Assembly: GCA_049487715.1 (NCBI GenBank)
Contig: CP150546.1
Coordinates: 868,001 to 932,000, forward strand
DNA: 64,000 bases
DNA from: Pycnococcus provasolii
Taxonomy: Eukaryota; Chlorophyta; Pseudoscourfieldiophyceae; Pseudoscourfieldiales
Reading direction: 5' to 3'
Below the pieces are notes generated by a model. That model saw nothing but the letters and a program-made list of their open reading frames with translations, had not been told where the DNA came from and ran no database searches. How positions within the stretch are numbered: the first letter of the stretch is position 1; each line of letters starts with the position of its first letter. A program made the translations under genes and the position numbers. Below are positions 39,611 through 50,832 of this stretch, in pieces.

Positions 39611-40719
39611 ACTCTTTGATAAGAAAATGAAAAAGGGGGATATGTGCTAACTATCGAAAGTACAAGCTTCGATGAGAACTAAAGTTGTAAAAGCGTGAGC
39701 CTTAAGAGGGAAGCCTTAAGGGAACGGAACGAGTGATGGAGCTCGAGAGACGAGACGGACGTATGATTGATGGCGGAAAAAAACACGGAGACGACTACCT
39801 GTACAGTAGACTATTATGCACGCAGACCACCGAACGGAAACAACCCTGGGTTAAAAAAAATTATGTACATATGTAACCCTGTGGCGTGCGGTATGAATTA
39901 CACTATTACAGTGATCGTGGGTTGTCCTGTTGTTGGCGCGGAGACCACAGCCGGAGGTTGGGTGAGCTCAGACTGGCAGAGGTGGTCATGGACTACCCGG
40001 TAATGGCAATGGTGGTGGTGGTCCACTGTCGTAATAGTTCTTAGTTCTTATGTAAACGGCGTGGGAACCTTGCACTAACGGCCAGTTAACCATTAACCAA
40101 CTCGCAAGTCGCACGGAGCTCCATAGTATGATGGTACTAGGTACTATCATGGCTGGTGCTTCGGCCTCTCCAATTCTCCAAAGATTCGGCTCGGACTCGC
40201 TGGTTCTTGCATCTCCGCCTTGCGCTCAGCTTGACCACCTAAGCCTTACCTTTCCTGCATGAGTGCATGGGTACGGGTAGGTGACATCTCCGGCCTTGCA
40301 TCATCTCTATCACCACGCCACGGCGGCCACGCCACGCCAAAAAAGCCCTCCCCAGTCCCCACTTCCACAGCACACAGCACAGCAGGAACCTAACCAAACC
40401 AAACCATTGGGACCTAAGACGTAGCTAAAGGTAGAGCTATCGTAGTCCTTAGGACTAGGAAGGAGTCCTACTAAGAAAGGGTTAGGGTTAGGGTTAGGGT
40501 TAGGGTTAGGGTTAGGTTCGGAGGCTTTTTCTAGCTAGGAGATTCTTATCCTAATCTTTTGCTGCCAAGTCACCCCCTGAAAAAAGGGACCCCTGTTGTT
40601 GTTCTCGTCGCCCTCCTATACACGCCGACACCTGGAGTGTGTTTCATTTTTCATTTTCTTTTATTCTATTTGACCTCGAGGGCTTGTGCTCTTTCTTCTT
40701 TGGCTTATTCAAGGTTTTC
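39611..40719. other. Long divergent region with a clean TTAGGG array
   Basis: 1.1 kb between the DPY-30-like gene and the translocator gene. It contains one CTACGATA word (minus strand, 40438-40445), a perfect GGGTTA array at 40479-40518, and no coding-like ORF. Confidence 0.6.
40479..40518. repeat. Interstitial TTAGGG array
   Basis: Six or more uninterrupted TTAGGG units about 200 bp upstream of the translocator start. This is the cleanest telomere-type array in the window and it is the hexamer, not the TTTAGGG heptamer usual in plants. Confidence 0.9.
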
Positions 40720-42057
40720 ATGGTGTCATCCGTGGCAATGTTTTCACGTGGGGTTGGTCTTAATGGGTGTGCAAGTGGGGTTGGTGGAGTTGGTAGTGTG
40801 CGGAGACGGCATCAATGGTCTTGTTTGTCGTCGTCGTCGTCATCGTCATCTTCGGTTTCGGTTTCGGCTGTCTCTTCTTGTCCTGTATCTCCTAGGTCAA
40901 AGATATCGCAGTCTTTGTCTGCCGTTGGCGGGGGTTGTACGCGAAGAAAAGGGCTTCTCTCACGAAGGGCTCGACACAACGATGGGAGTAGGCACGCAAC
41001 CCTGGATGAGGACTCTGATGGCTTATCCGCGTCACGAGTCGTATGCCGCGCTTCTCAGTCTGTGTCGGCGGCGGCAGCAGACAGCGGCGGCTCCAGCGCA
41101 GGAGGTGGTGGTGTCGTCGAGCGATCGGCACAGGCAACCCTCGTGCTCGGTATGCTGTTCGCTCTCTGGTACGGATTCAACATCTGGTACAACATATACA
41201 ACAAGCAGGTGCTGAACATGTTTCCGTTCCCAGTCACCATCACAAACCTGCAATTCGTCGTCGGCTCGTGCGTTGCCGCCGTGCTCTGGACGTTCCGACT
41301 GCACCCGCTGCCGCCGACAGTAACGCGCGCACAAATCGCCGCCATCTTCCCACTCGCCGTCGTACACACGCTCGGGAACGTCATGACGAACGTGTCGCTC
41401 GGCAAGGTGGCGGTCAGCTTCACGCACACCGTCAAGGCGATGGAGCCGTTCTTCTCCGTTGTGCTCAGCAGCATCTTCCTCGGAGAAAGCACACCGCCTA
41501 TCGTGCTACTTTCGCTCGTGCCGATCGTCCTTGGTGTCATACTCGCTTCCTTCACGGAGCCGACGTTCAACTGGGCCGGCCTATTCTCCGCTCTAGGCGC
41601 CAACGTGACGTTCCAGAGCCGCAACGTGCTAACCAAAAAGGTTGTGGGCGAGAAGCTGAAGGGCATCGACGCCATCAACCTGTTTGGCATCATCACCATC
41701 TACTCGGCACTCCTGTGCTTGCCCGTGACGTTGCTCGCCGAGGGTATGCGCCTCGCGTCGTGGACACCCACCGCGGCATTCCAGAGTGTCGGCGGTGCGG
41801 CGCCAGCCATCGTGCAGAAAGCGATGGTCGCGGCGGTGTGCTTTCATGGATACCAGCAGCTGTCGTTCATGGTGCTGAGCCGCGTCACTCCCGTCACGCA
41901 CTCCGTGGGCAACTGCCTGAAGCGTGTCGTCGTGATTGTGTCTAGCATCATGTTCTTCCGTACGCCTGTTAACCCGCTTAACTTGGCTGGTACAGGAATT
42001 GCACTCGCTGGTGTCTTCGCGTACAGCGCGGCGAAGAGGGCTAGTTTGAAGAAGTAG
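40720..42057 (+). CDS. Plastid phosphate translocator, PPT type
   Basis: 445 residues. Residues 1-120 are Ser/Arg-rich and fit a transit peptide. The carrier domain begins [20 protein letters not shown] and has about nine or ten membrane helices. [22 protein letters not shown] and the phosphate-binding LKR in [14 protein letters not shown] are present. The stretch [18 protein letters not shown] followed by FFRTPVNP is closest to phosphoenolpyruvate/phosphate translocators rather than TPT or GPT. PPT imports PEP into plastids in exchange for phosphate, feeding the shikimate pathway and fatty-acid synthesis. The substrate call is by motif resemblance. Confidence 0.85.
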   Translation: MVSSVAMFSRGVGLNGCASGVGGVGSVRRRHQWSCLSSSSSSSSSVSVSAVSSCPVSPRSKISQSLSAVGGGCTRRKGLLSRRARHNDGSRHATLDEDSDGLSASRVVCRASQSVSAAAADSGGSSAGGGGVVERSAQATLVLGMLFALWYGFNIWYNIYNKQVLNMFPFPVTITNLQFVVGSCVAAVLWTFRLHPLPPTVTRAQIAAIFPLAVVHTLGNVMTNVSLGKVAVSFTHTVKAMEPFFSVVLSSIFLGESTPPIVLLSLVPIVLGVILASFTEPTFNWAGLFSALGANVTFQSRNVLTKKVVGEKLKGIDAINLFGIITIYSALLCLPVTLLAEGMRLASWTPTAAFQSVGGAAPAIVQKAMVAAVCFHGYQQLSFMVLSRVTPVTHSVGNCLKRVVVIVSSIMFFRTPVNPLNLAGTGIALAGVFAYSAAKRASLKK

Positions 42058-42475
42058 CACTAGATCTTGCTTTGTGTTTGTTGGTGCGTGCGTTGGGGAA
42101 AAAAACAAGATGCGACTTAGTTTTTCTGTTTGGCTTGTGTGTTGGGTGGTGTGTATGTGTGTTGATAATTTTGCTGAGGCAAACGTGATGAAGTTGAGTT
42201 GTTGAGAGAAATGCTGCAACGTGCTGATATTCTCGTTCTTTCTTTCTTTTCTTTTTTTTGTGTGTGCGTTGATGTGTGTTTGAAAGAAGTTTGCCTGTAA
42301 CGAAAAAGCATCTTTTTCCTTACATCTTTTCATATGTCTTCTTTGTAGTTGTAAAAACAAGGCAACGAAGAAAAACAAACACATTCTCACGCTGTGTGCG
42401 TTTTTTTTTCTCGTTCATATTTTATTTTCTCATCATGTCCATCGATCTAAATGATGTCGTTGTTTATTCCGTCAA
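42058..42475. other. Convergent intergenic region
   Basis: 418 bp between two stops, T/G-rich on the plus strand, with no coding potential and no telomere-like repeat. Confidence 0.5.
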
Positions 42476-43345
42476 TCAGCCTCGTGGCATCTGGCTGTAA
42501 CTGGCCTTGTCTTTCGACTTTTTCTTTTTCGCCGCCTCCTTCGCCTCCTTTTTCGCAGCCTCGAGTGCACTCGCGCCACCCTTTTTGCCCGACCCCTTCG
42601 CCCTTGCGGCGATGCGTGCTTTTGCCTCCTCGACGGAGATCGCCTCCTTGTTATCCTCCTCGACTTCCGGCTCAGCCGCTGGCGCACCGGCATCCTCCAC
42701 CTTTGCAGAATTTCCGTTTGATGCGGTTTTTTCAGCCTCGCGCTTCTTCCTGCGTCGTGCGGCACTTTTCGACTCACCCTTATGGTCAGCGTCGTTGCCA
42801 CCTCCGTTGTCGAGTCCAAACTCCGCGAGGGCAGCCTCAAGTTCCTCCATCTCCTTCTGCTTCTGTTCCTCTTTGGAAAGTTTTTTCTGCTGCTGCTGTT
42901 GTGGTGCTGCCCCGGACGCCGCCGACGTCTCTTCGTTCCGCTCCTCCTCCTCCTCGTCGTCTTCGTCTTCGTCGTCGTCTTCGTTGTCGTCGTCTCCTCC
43001 CATCATGTCATCCACGCCCGCGAGCCGGTGAAGTTCCTCCTCCCGTAGTCGTATTTGTTCCAGTCGGCGTGCTTCCTTTTCCCTCTTTCTGACGTCCGAA
43101 GCGCGTTCTTTTTGAGGTTCAGGTTGGAAGTCGTCATCCTCTTCGTCGTCTAGGTCTCCCCACGACGTGGGTAGTCCTGAAGTCACCGGGGCTGTTGCAG
43201 CTGCAGCTTTTGTCGTCGCAGGTGCTGCTGCTGCGTCTGATACGGCAGCAGCAGGTTCTGCGGACGGCGGCGGTGCTTGCGTGGTTCCCTTGTAGAAGTC
43301 ATCCTCCCCGTCGTCCGAGTCGTCCGCCCAATTTGTTGTTGGCAT
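42476..43345 (-). CDS. Acidic/lysine-rich conserved protein of unknown function
   Basis: 289 residues. The N-terminus is MPTTNWADDSDDGEDDFY, and a similar SWGDLDDEEDDDF occurs near residue 60. A Gln run precedes KKLSKEEQKQKEMEELEAALAEFG, which resembles a motif in an uncharacterised family of plant proteins. The C-terminal 80 residues are Ala/Lys-rich and end KDKASYSQMPRG, also like that family. Likely mostly helical or disordered and possibly RNA- or ribosome-associated; no function is claimed. Confidence 0.65.
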   Translation of the reverse strand: MPTTNWADDSDDGEDDFYKGTTQAPPPSAEPAAAVSDAAAAPATTKAAAATAPVTSGLPTSWGDLDDEEDDDFQPEPQKERASDVRKREKEARRLEQIRLREEELHRLAGVDDMMGGDDDNEDDDEDEDDEEEEERNEETSAASGAAPQQQQQKKLSKEEQKQKEMEELEAALAEFGLDNGGGNDADHKGESKSAARRRKKREAEKTASNGNSAKVEDAGAPAAEPEVEEDNKEAISVEEAKARIAARAKGSGKKGGASALEAAKKEAKEAAKKKKSKDKASYSQMPRG

Positions 43346-44299
43346 GATTGGTGATGCGTAGATAGACTAATAGCCAGTAAGTAACCCGTGCTATGTTGAT
43401 ATATCCAAGGGGGTATATATATGTGTGAATCCGTGCAAATCCTGACAATTTATCCAAGCAACAGAAACGAAGCAAACACCTGTGAGGATGAATGAATTAA
43501 GATAACCAGGAAACGCGAGCGAAACGGAAACGACAAAAAGGGATAACGAATAATCTCCAGAGAAGCAAGCAAGCAAGTGAGTGCAAAAAGAGCAGATACC
43601 AAGCGAATAACAAGATAAGAATAACAGATAACAGATACAGTAGATGTTCCCAGAAAGGAAAGTGCGAAGATGGAAGGGGAAAGATAAGTAGGGTGCTGCT
43701 TTTCGGATGCGAATGGCGGAGCGAGAGCGGCGGCCGGGTGGGGGGTCCCAGCGGGGAGAGGCTCCGCGGAGAGGAGGAGATCAGAACAGGTTTGGTGTGC
43801 GGCAAAAAAAGCAGGCCTCTCTGGACCCTGGGATCCACCCCAGGCACCAGCCACCAGGGAGTTTTCAGTGCCAGGGCCCTGGAGTTTTCACGTTTATTAA
43901 AAAGGTAGGGAGGTCCTCCTCCATACGACTTTCTGTTATTAGCCGCCCACGAATCCCCCTCGAAAGTCGAATCCAGATCGAAAGGCCTTTTTGGTTTTTT
44001 TTCTCGGTATGGACCCGTCTGCCCGTAGTAGTTTTGATGAAGGTTGATTACCGGGCAGACGGGTGTTGGTTGATGATTGGGATGGGGGTGGTCATCTTTC
44101 GTGGGCTAGATAGTGCGCTGTTATTGCGTGCTGCTGCTCGTGCTTGATGCCACTTGATAGCTTGATGCCGGTTCTTAAGCTTATATATCCCGGGTGAGGT
44201 TACCAGGCAGCAGGTCCAGGCATCTTTGGTGCCTTGGTGGGACTGGTACAGTACAGTACCCGCGGCACCGTACGGGTACAGTACACCCTAAGACCTAAC
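43346..44299. other. Intergenic region beside the retrotransposon remnant
   Basis: 954 bp without a gene. A 13-bp inverted repeat (ACCCGTCTGCCCG at 44013-44025 and its complement at 44052-44064) encloses a 26-nt loop. GTACAGTAC-type repeats lie at 44248-44287. Confidence 0.5.
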
Positions 44300-45269
44300 T
44301 GTGGGGAAATCTACCTATTTCCCCGAGACCAACGGCTAGTTCGGGCTTCCCGCCCGAACTCGCCTGTTTGAGTCTCCTTTTTGCCTTATTTCGAATTCAT
44401 TCTTTATTCTTAATATTCTATTCTTAGTATTTCGCCTACGTCTCCCACACTGGTGGAGATGGCACGCCAGACGAGACCACTGCTGGAGAACGCCTACGCA
44501 AGGTCATGACGGACGCAGGCACCGTCATCGACATCTCCGCGGACTCCGTCCGTGTTCGCGTCCGCAAATCTTGAACTTATTGCGCATGACACGCTGAGAC
44601 AGCCAGTCGCGTGTCACGCACCTTTTGGGGGGGGGGAGGAGTGTGGGGAAATCTACCTATTTCCCCGAGACCAACGGCTAGTTCGGTGAGCGAGGGTGGA
44701 CGGAGCTCGCGACCGTTCCCGGGGCAGATCTGTGGGGACTTGGGGAATCCATGTCCCCCGAGGGGAAACCATCATCCGCGACATCGTCTACAATGGGCGG
44801 ACGAAGCACATCGACGTGCGCCTCAAGAATCTGCGCGACCACGTCAAACGCAAAGCTCTGGAATTACAGCACATTGACACGAAGGAGCAGATTGCCGACA
44901 TCTTCACGAAAGGCCTGGGACGCGAAGCATTCGGCCGACTCAGTGAGCGGCTCATGGGCGAGCCGCACCTGCACTCCCTGCGGACGGTCGCTCGGGAGGA
45001 GTGAGCGAGGGTGGACGGAGCTCGCGACCGTTCCCGGGGCAGATCTGTGGGGACTTGGGGAATCCATGTCCCCCGAGGGGAAAAGGGAAATTAACCTTTA
45101 TTCTTGTTGTTTTGTTCTTGTAACGAAACGACGAGCCTTAACCTTAAGCGTTTCTTTCATTCGGGCTTCCCGCCCGAACTCGCCTGTTTGAGTCTCCTTT
45201 TTGCCTTATTTCGAATTCATTCTTTATTCTTAATATTCTATTCTTAGTATTTCGCCTACGTCTCCCACA
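44300..45269 (+). mobile_element. Ty1/copia LTR retrotransposon remnant
   Basis: LTR-like pieces start TGTGGGG and end CCCACA. A 150-bp piece lies at 44300-44449, its first 45 bp recur at 44642-44686, and a 224-bp piece lies at 45046-45269. The last 110 bp of the first and third pieces are the same, while their 5' halves differ. Between them, 44766-45004 encodes the C-terminal end of a copia RNase H (TKHIDVR, LRDHVKR, LQHIDTKEQIADIFTKGLG). An 83-bp direct repeat (44686-44768 and 45001-45083) brackets that fragment. A short coding-like piece at about 44450-44574 ends RVRVRKS. Gag, protease, integrase and reverse transcriptase are missing, so the element is dead. Confidence 0.8.
44766..45004 (+). 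pseudogene. Copia RNase H C-terminal fragment
   Basis: About 78 codons, with the conserved tail of Ty1/copia RNase H (KHIDVR ... IADIFTKGLGREAF) and a stop at 45002-45004. No start and no upstream domains. Its 5' side is joined directly to LTR-derived sequence. Confidence 0.8.
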
Positions 45270-45733
45270 TAACCTTAAGTTGAAGGTGAGACAAATCACA
45301 AATCTGTCTCGTCGAAGCCAGCCGTTCCTGCGCTCTCAATACGGCTCTGAATACGCCTTTAGTCTATGTATATACTGTACCCATATCGGCCTGAGTTACA
45401 TAGGACTATGTAGTCTATCAACTTGATGGGTTACTGTACATATCAACAAGAGAACAACCCCTGGCTCTTCATGGATTGATTGACCTGTGACCACCAAAAA
45501 TCATGGAACCCCCCCCCCCAACAACTGCAACCCCAACTGCAACCCCAACCCCAAACCCCGAAAGCAAACTCTGAAAAAGCCTTAACCCCGAAAAAACCGG
45601 TCCCCACGAATCTGCGCGCCTGAACCGGTATCCCCCGGGAGGTGGTTCGGCCGCCGCCGTCGTCGTCGGAGCTCCCCCCACCCCCCTCCGGCAGACATTT
45701 CAGTCTGAGACCACAACTCCGTATAACAGAACG
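45270..45733. other. Intergenic region upstream of eL34
   Basis: 464 bp. It has a C-run (45509-45518) followed by CAACCCCAA-type repeats near 45520-45560 and no gene. It supplies the eL34 promoter. Confidence 0.45.
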
Positions 45734-46578
45734 ATGGTGCAGCGCCTGACGTACCGCCGTCGCAAGTCGTACGCGACGCGATCGAACAAAACACGTGTCC
45801 TGCGAACGCCTGGTACGTTGTGTTGCTTTTGGTGCTTTTGGTGCTTCTGGTGCTTCTGGTGATTTGGGTGGTGGTTTGGGTGGTTTGGTTTCTTTTTTTG
45901 GTGATTTGGTTGTCTTTTTTTAGCGGTGCTGGTCGCTCTCGCGCGCTTGGCTTGTTGCGACGGTAGCACGCTTTTTGGTAGCTGGCTTTTTGTTCGTCGA
46001 TGAGGTCAGCGCTGGATACACTCATAATGACGATGGTGATGATGGTGTCGCTCAGTCACTCTGGAACAAGTCAGCTTTGTTTGATATACATATATACATA
46101 CATATGTACAGCATCGACGACCCTTCTTCGTGGCGGCAAGCACATGACGACGACGACGACGACGACGAGATATCGCCGATGGGATGGGGAGGATAGTTGT
46201 CGTTGTCGTTGTCCTCTCTCGTACATTCAGACACCCAAAAGAAAAATACACACTCTCTCTCTTACTTACTTACTAACTTACACACAATAATTAACAATAA
46301 CAGGCGGACAGCTTCAGATCCAGTACACGAAAAAGCGTGTTTCGGGACCAAAATGCGCCAAGTCGGGACAGGTCATCCACGGTGTGAAGCACGTGCGCCC
46401 TTGGGAGATGTCAAAGAACCGCATGAATAAGAAGGAAAAGACGGTGCACCGTGCGTACGGCGGATGCCTTTCGCACGGCGTCGTTCGCGACCGCGTCGTT
46501 CGCGCCTTCTTGACGGAGGAGGCGAAGATTGTGAAAAAGGTTCAGAAGCTCGCCGCCAAGGCGGACAAGAAGAAGTAA
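45734..46578 (+). CDS. RPL34: 60S ribosomal protein eL34 (two exons)
   Basis: Exon 1 is 45734-45812, exon 2 46304-46578; the 491-nt intron has donor GTACGT and acceptor AACAG. The product is 117 residues. Exon 1 encodes MVQRLTYRRRKSYATRSNK, and the junction reads RTPG/GQLQIQYTKKR. Exon 2 has the GPKCAKSGQVIHGVKHVRP segment and ends RVVRAFLTEEAKIVKKVQK. All are hallmarks of eL34, a basic protein of the large subunit. The intron contains a (ACG)n run and GT/T-rich sequence. The position of an intron early in a ribosomal protein gene is typical of intron-poor genomes. Confidence 0.93.
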
Positions 46579-46686
46579 AACAGTCATCTGTCTTTTGTTT
46601 AATTCCACGCAAGCCCAACCTCCCCCCCAACCACTGGTGTGAGCCCACAAAGCACAAAGCACAAAGCAAAAGTAAACTCCTTGTTG

Positions 46687-49600
46687 TTACAGTACAATAC
46701 AGCCTTTTTTCGCCAACATGCGAAGCTCTCTCCCACCAGGCGTGTGCTCCGGTGCAGCGGAAGGCTTTGGCGGAGTCACGTCGCCGCCGCACCGAGCCCT
46801 GCTGTGAGCAAGCTGAGCCGCGGCTGCGCCAGCGGCATCGTCCGCAGCTTTCGTCGCCGCGGAAACCCACGCGTCGCTGACTGCACTCGTGCCGAGCACC
46901 TCTCGGATCGAATCCACAAACAAATTGTTGCGCATGGCCGTCGTGTCCGACAACTCTCGCGTCATGCGCGCCTGCGAAGCAACCCCACGCAGCGCTGCGC
47001 AGCGAGCCGAGAGAGAAGCAGCCTCGCCGGCGCGGCTTGCGTGCGTGCTCGTCGCCGCAGCTCGCAGCGATGCCATGAGAAGATCCTTCAGGCACGTCAG
47101 CACCGCAGACGCTGCCGGAGGAAGCTGCTCACACTTCCCAAGCTCCGAAGCAAGGACAGCACATTCGCACACCTCAAGCCACGCGCGGGCGGCGCCCACG
47201 GCAGATTTTGCGCGACGCTCGTACGACGCAAGGCGCGCTTCCGCGCCGTCCCCGCCTCCTGCCAACGCTGCCGCTCCACAAACGGCATAATCGCCATACT
47301 TCGAGAGCAGCGCGCAGACAATCTTCAACGTCGACGTCGCCACGACCGCAGCCTGTTCATCGAGCAAGCTGATCGTGCTGCGATGAAGGGTCGCCGCCCG
47401 CCAGTCGAACGAAAGGTATCTCGCAAGGCGCGTGCTTGCATCGAGAATCGGCGGAAGAGACTCGGACAGGCTACCAGTCATGCTGATCTGCGGCGTGCCG
47501 AGAACACTACGTTCCGTGCCCCAGTCCATCCAGCAATCTGGCAACAGTTCTCCCTCTTTCTCTTGCCATGACGTTGCAGAGCTAGCATGCCATGCCGCGA
47601 TGTCGAGCACAGCGACGTACGCGCTCATTGTCGTCGCGTGCCACTTCGATCGGCGTTCCTCAGACCACGCAGATGCAGAATTTTCGAGCGCATCCACTGA
47701 AGCGCTCAGACAATCGCAGTAGCATGGCGACGAATACCAGCACTGCATTGCACCAGACATGCCGTACGCCTGCAACATTTCGTGCACCTTTTCAGCCTTC
47801 TGCGCGTCTTCCGCTGACAGTGACTCCAACGCAGCACGTGCACTAGAAGTCCAAGTGCAGGCGCGCAAACAGCTCGCCGTCGCGGCTGCGAGCGCAGGGT
47901 TAAGCATGCGACACCAAGCAGGGTTCGCATAATGCGCGTGCGGTGCCGCCTTTTGATGCCCATGCGGATTCTGCGCCACGAGGAACAATGACTCCCAGCA
48001 CTGGGTCAGTGCATATGCCGATCCCACGCACAAAATGTGCCAACTGAGGACAAAGGCTTTCTCATGCGCATCGCCATTGCCGCTATACCCAACCTCGGGG
48101 TCGACATCCACGAACCACGGGCCCCGCAACGCCAGCTGTGCTACCGCAGAAATGCGTGAGAGTGAGATCACGGAAGAGAAGCCGGCATCGCTGGCATTAT
48201 GGTGCTGGCGAAGTGCAACGACAGCCGGGGCGAGTGCGTCCGATACCACACGCAAGAGTGGCTGATAGGTAGCCACCGGGTCAAGAGGCGACATGGCTTC
48301 ACCGCGAATGCTGCGCCCCAACGCATACAGGGCTGCGAGCGAAGTTAGGTCATGCTTCGCGTACAGTCGAATCATCGAGGGAGACTGCGATGCCGCGCCT
48401 TCGACCGGCGGAGAAATGCGAGAGGCTATCGAGTCCCTAATCTGTGCCATCAGCAAATGTCGATGCGCAGTGGATGTCGCTGCATTCTCCGGCGTAATGG
48501 GCGGTAAATGCAAGGCGAGTGCAAGCGCGCTTCGCATGGCGGCACGCAGACCGGTTGCCGACGCTAGCGACACCGTCGCATTAGAAGCAATCATGCTCCC
48601 ACAGAAGTTAATCAAGCCGGAATCCGTTGATGCCAGTGCAGCGAAGGCACCGCCACGCTCGACGCACGACAGCAAACTCATTGCCATCGACTGAGCGACG
48701 GGTTGGCATCCCTCAAGAAATGGAACAAATGCCAACGACTTCCCAATAATAGCAATGACAGAATTCGCGGAAAGGGCGCAGTGCGAACTTGTCGCCACCA
48801 CAGATGGCGAGTCGAGCGCTTCCGAAAGCGCGCGAGTGCACGCAAACGCCGTGGCGCAACCCCGTAGCACATCCTCGTTGCCCTGACAATTTGCATTGAC
48901 AAGCTCATGAAACGCTCCTGCGACGACGCCGATGCCAGCCACCTCCGCGGTACGAACAAACAGCCGAGCATATGCGTCGGACACATCCTCGAAGCGCATG
49001 AGCGCATCTCCGTGGCCTGTGGGGTCTACCGCAAGTGCCGCAACCAACGTCGTCGACATTTGCATCGCGGCACTTACTGCCGCTTTTGCTGCTAAATTCG
49101 CCATCCCATCGTCAACATGCCCGCCGTCTTCTGCGATGGACTCAGAAATCGCAGCCCATCCCTCGGCAAGTGCACCATCTTCATCGAGGATATTTGCGGT
49201 GGTTACGTACTTGAGCATGTTCTCGGTTCCCTCGCCGCTGGCGGCGCGCATCAACGTCAGCTGATCGGTAGTGGGTCCAGACTCGATATATCTTCCGCAC
49301 ATCCCAACGTTCACCAGACATAACATCGCCTCCACGCTGCAGCACCGACCCGACGTAAGTACGGCAATAAATGTGCGCCGCAGCACCGAACACACCGAAA
49401 CGGCATCCTCGATGGATGAGAAGGGGGTGTTCATCGCGGAAGTTAGCATTGTGTGAATGTCCATAGCCACCTTGTTTGCAATGTTCGAGAGCATTTTCAG
49501 CGTCTGTGTCAAATTATTGGCGATCCAGAGCGCACCAGGCGGAACAACACTGAGAGGTATTCTGGCGGTCAGCTCCATCAGCTCCGCAAGACACTCGCCG

Positions 49601-50832
49601 GCGGCGTTTGCGAATCGTCGCATCAATGACCAGTCGTATGATACCAGTGGTTTGATACTACTCGAGTGCGTGACGAGCATTTCAAATATTTGGTAAGCAA
49701 GCTGGTGCAAGTGAGGCGCAATCGGCGTAAGGTCCTGCGCATTGCATTCGGCAACGAAACTTAGCCACGTCGCAGTTGTGTGAAGGAATATCATAGTGTC
49801 ATCCGATACAGGCGCACGAGAGATGTACGCGATGTATTGGGTGCATTGTACCAGGTTCTCGGCAGCCCACGACACGCCGTTGACATGGATTAACGAGCCT
49901 CTCTCGTATAGAAGCCGGCACGCCTCGGTAAATATGGAATACGCCACAGCAGTATTTTCTGGGATGACTGTCGCTCGAAAGGTGTTCGACGCACTTGCGC
50001 TAGAGCCGTCTCTCCGGATGGCATGTTCCCTCAACGCCACAGCCGCGGCGGCAACGAAGCAGTCGTGCGCTGCCGCCTCCCACACTTTTCTTCCAGGGGG
50101 TTCGTTCCTCTGTGCGCGCAACATCGCGTCCCTTCCGGCGCTGGCTGCCAAGGCCACAGAACTAGGCGGTAGCTCGTCTGCGCGTTCAACAGCCAGCGCA
50201 CGTGCACACGCCGCACCGAGTCTGATGGTAGCCTCGGCGGTAGCTTCGTTCATCTCCCCGTTCCTTTGCGACGCCATCTTGAGAGCGAGGCTCCAGTACT
50301 TGGCCTCTTGTCTTATTCGCGCGATTTCCGCGAGTGCGTTTCCGGCATTGCTTCCACCACCACCACCACCTCCACCACCACCTCCTCCTCCTACGAGCAG
50401 ACTGCCTTGTATGAGCGCGATGAGCGGCGCTTCGTCGTTTGTGATTGCTCCTAATAAGGAGTGCCCAGGAAGACCATGTTGTGGAAGAAGCTGCTGCATG
50501 GACATAGTGGCAGACATCGCAGTATTGGTAGGAGGATGAAGAGCCCAATAAGGAGAGAAGTTGGCGAGATTGGGAAAGGGGGGGAGCGCTGATGGTGTTG
50601 CGGACCCTGAGCCTGAGCCGCCTGGAGCTCCGAGTGAATCATGTGCATGTGCATGTGAATGGGAAGGTGCATGCGCAGGCGAGTATCCCTGAGAGTGAAC
50701 GTGTGCGCCGTTCTCCCCATTATTATGGAACCCATGATCGTGGTGAGCCACAGAAGAAGTTGGTTGGGGTTGGGGTTGGGCGGCATTGCCACTGCCGCCA
50801 TGAGGAGAGTCCTCCGACGACAAGACCGCCAT
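46687..50832 (-). CDS. Large helical protein of unknown function (1381 residues)
   Basis: A single exon; the ATG at 50832 gives MAVLSSEDSPHGG. The first 170 residues are His/Pro/Gly/Ser-rich and low-complexity, ending in a Gly run (50345-50400, from GGT-type repeats). From about residue 175 on, the protein is Ala-rich and all-helical with no transmembrane segments, cysteine clusters or nucleotide-binding motifs. Helices of 12-20 residues in succession suggest an alpha-solenoid such as an exportin, HEAT or nucleoporin scaffold, but I could not match a family. It converges with eL34 (108 bp). Confidence 0.6.
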   Translation of the reverse strand: MAVLSSEDSPHGGSGNAAQPQPQPTSSVAHHDHGFHNNGENGAHVHSQGYSPAHAPSHSHAHAHDSLGAPGGSGSGSATPSALPPFPNLANFSPYWALHPPTNTAMSATMSMQQLLPQHGLPGHSLLGAITNDEAPLIALIQGSLLVGGGGGGGGGGGGGSNAGNALAEIARIRQEAKYWSLALKMASQRNGEMNEATAEATIRLGAACARALAVERADELPPSSVALAASAGRDAMLRAQRNEPPGRKVWEAAAHDCFVAAAAVALREHAIRRDGSSASASNTFRATVIPENTAVAYSIFTEACRLLYERGSLIHVNGVSWAAENLVQCTQYIAYISRAPVSDDTMIFLHTTATWLSFVAECNAQDLTPIAPHLHQLAYQIFEMLVTHSSSIKPLVSYDWSLMRRFANAAGECLAELMELTARIPLSVVPPGALWIANNLTQTLKMLSNIANKVAMDIHTMLTSAMNTPFSSIEDAVSVCSVLRRTFIAVLTSGRCCSVEAMLCLVNVGMCGRYIESGPTTDQLTLMRAASGEGTENMLKYVTTANILDEDGALAEGWAAISESIAEDGGHVDDGMANLAAKAAVSAAMQMSTTLVAALAVDPTGHGDALMRFEDVSDAYARLFVRTAEVAGIGVVAGAFHELVNANCQGNEDVLRGCATAFACTRALSEALDSPSVVATSSHCALSANSVIAIIGKSLAFVPFLEGCQPVAQSMAMSLLSCVERGGAFAALASTDSGLINFCGSMIASNATVSLASATGLRAAMRSALALALHLPPITPENAATSTAHRHLLMAQIRDSIASRISPPVEGAASQSPSMIRLYAKHDLTSLAALYALGRSIRGEAMSPLDPVATYQPLLRVVSDALAPAVVALRQHHNASDAGFSSVISLSRISAVAQLALRGPWFVDVDPEVGYSGNGDAHEKAFVLSWHILCVGSAYALTQCWESLFLVAQNPHGHQKAAPHAHYANPAWCRMLNPALAAATASCLRACTWTSSARAALESLSAEDAQKAEKVHEMLQAYGMSGAMQCWYSSPCYCDCLSASVDALENSASAWSEERRSKWHATTMSAYVAVLDIAAWHASSATSWQEKEGELLPDCWMDWGTERSVLGTPQISMTGSLSESLPPILDASTRLARYLSFDWRAATLHRSTISLLDEQAAVVATSTLKIVCALLSKYGDYAVCGAAALAGGGDGAEARLASYERRAKSAVGAARAWLEVCECAVLASELGKCEQLPPAASAVLTCLKDLLMASLRAAATSTHASRAGEAASLSARCAALRGVASQARMTRELSDTTAMRNNLFVDSIREVLGTSAVSDAWVSAATKAADDAAGAAAAQLAHSRARCGGDVTPPKPSAAPEHTPGGRELRMLAKKGCIVL

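Noticed and set aside
44450-44574. Separate host gene ending RVRVRKS
   Set aside because: It lies between LTR pieces, has no start, and is more likely part of the retrotransposon or of a sequence it broke.
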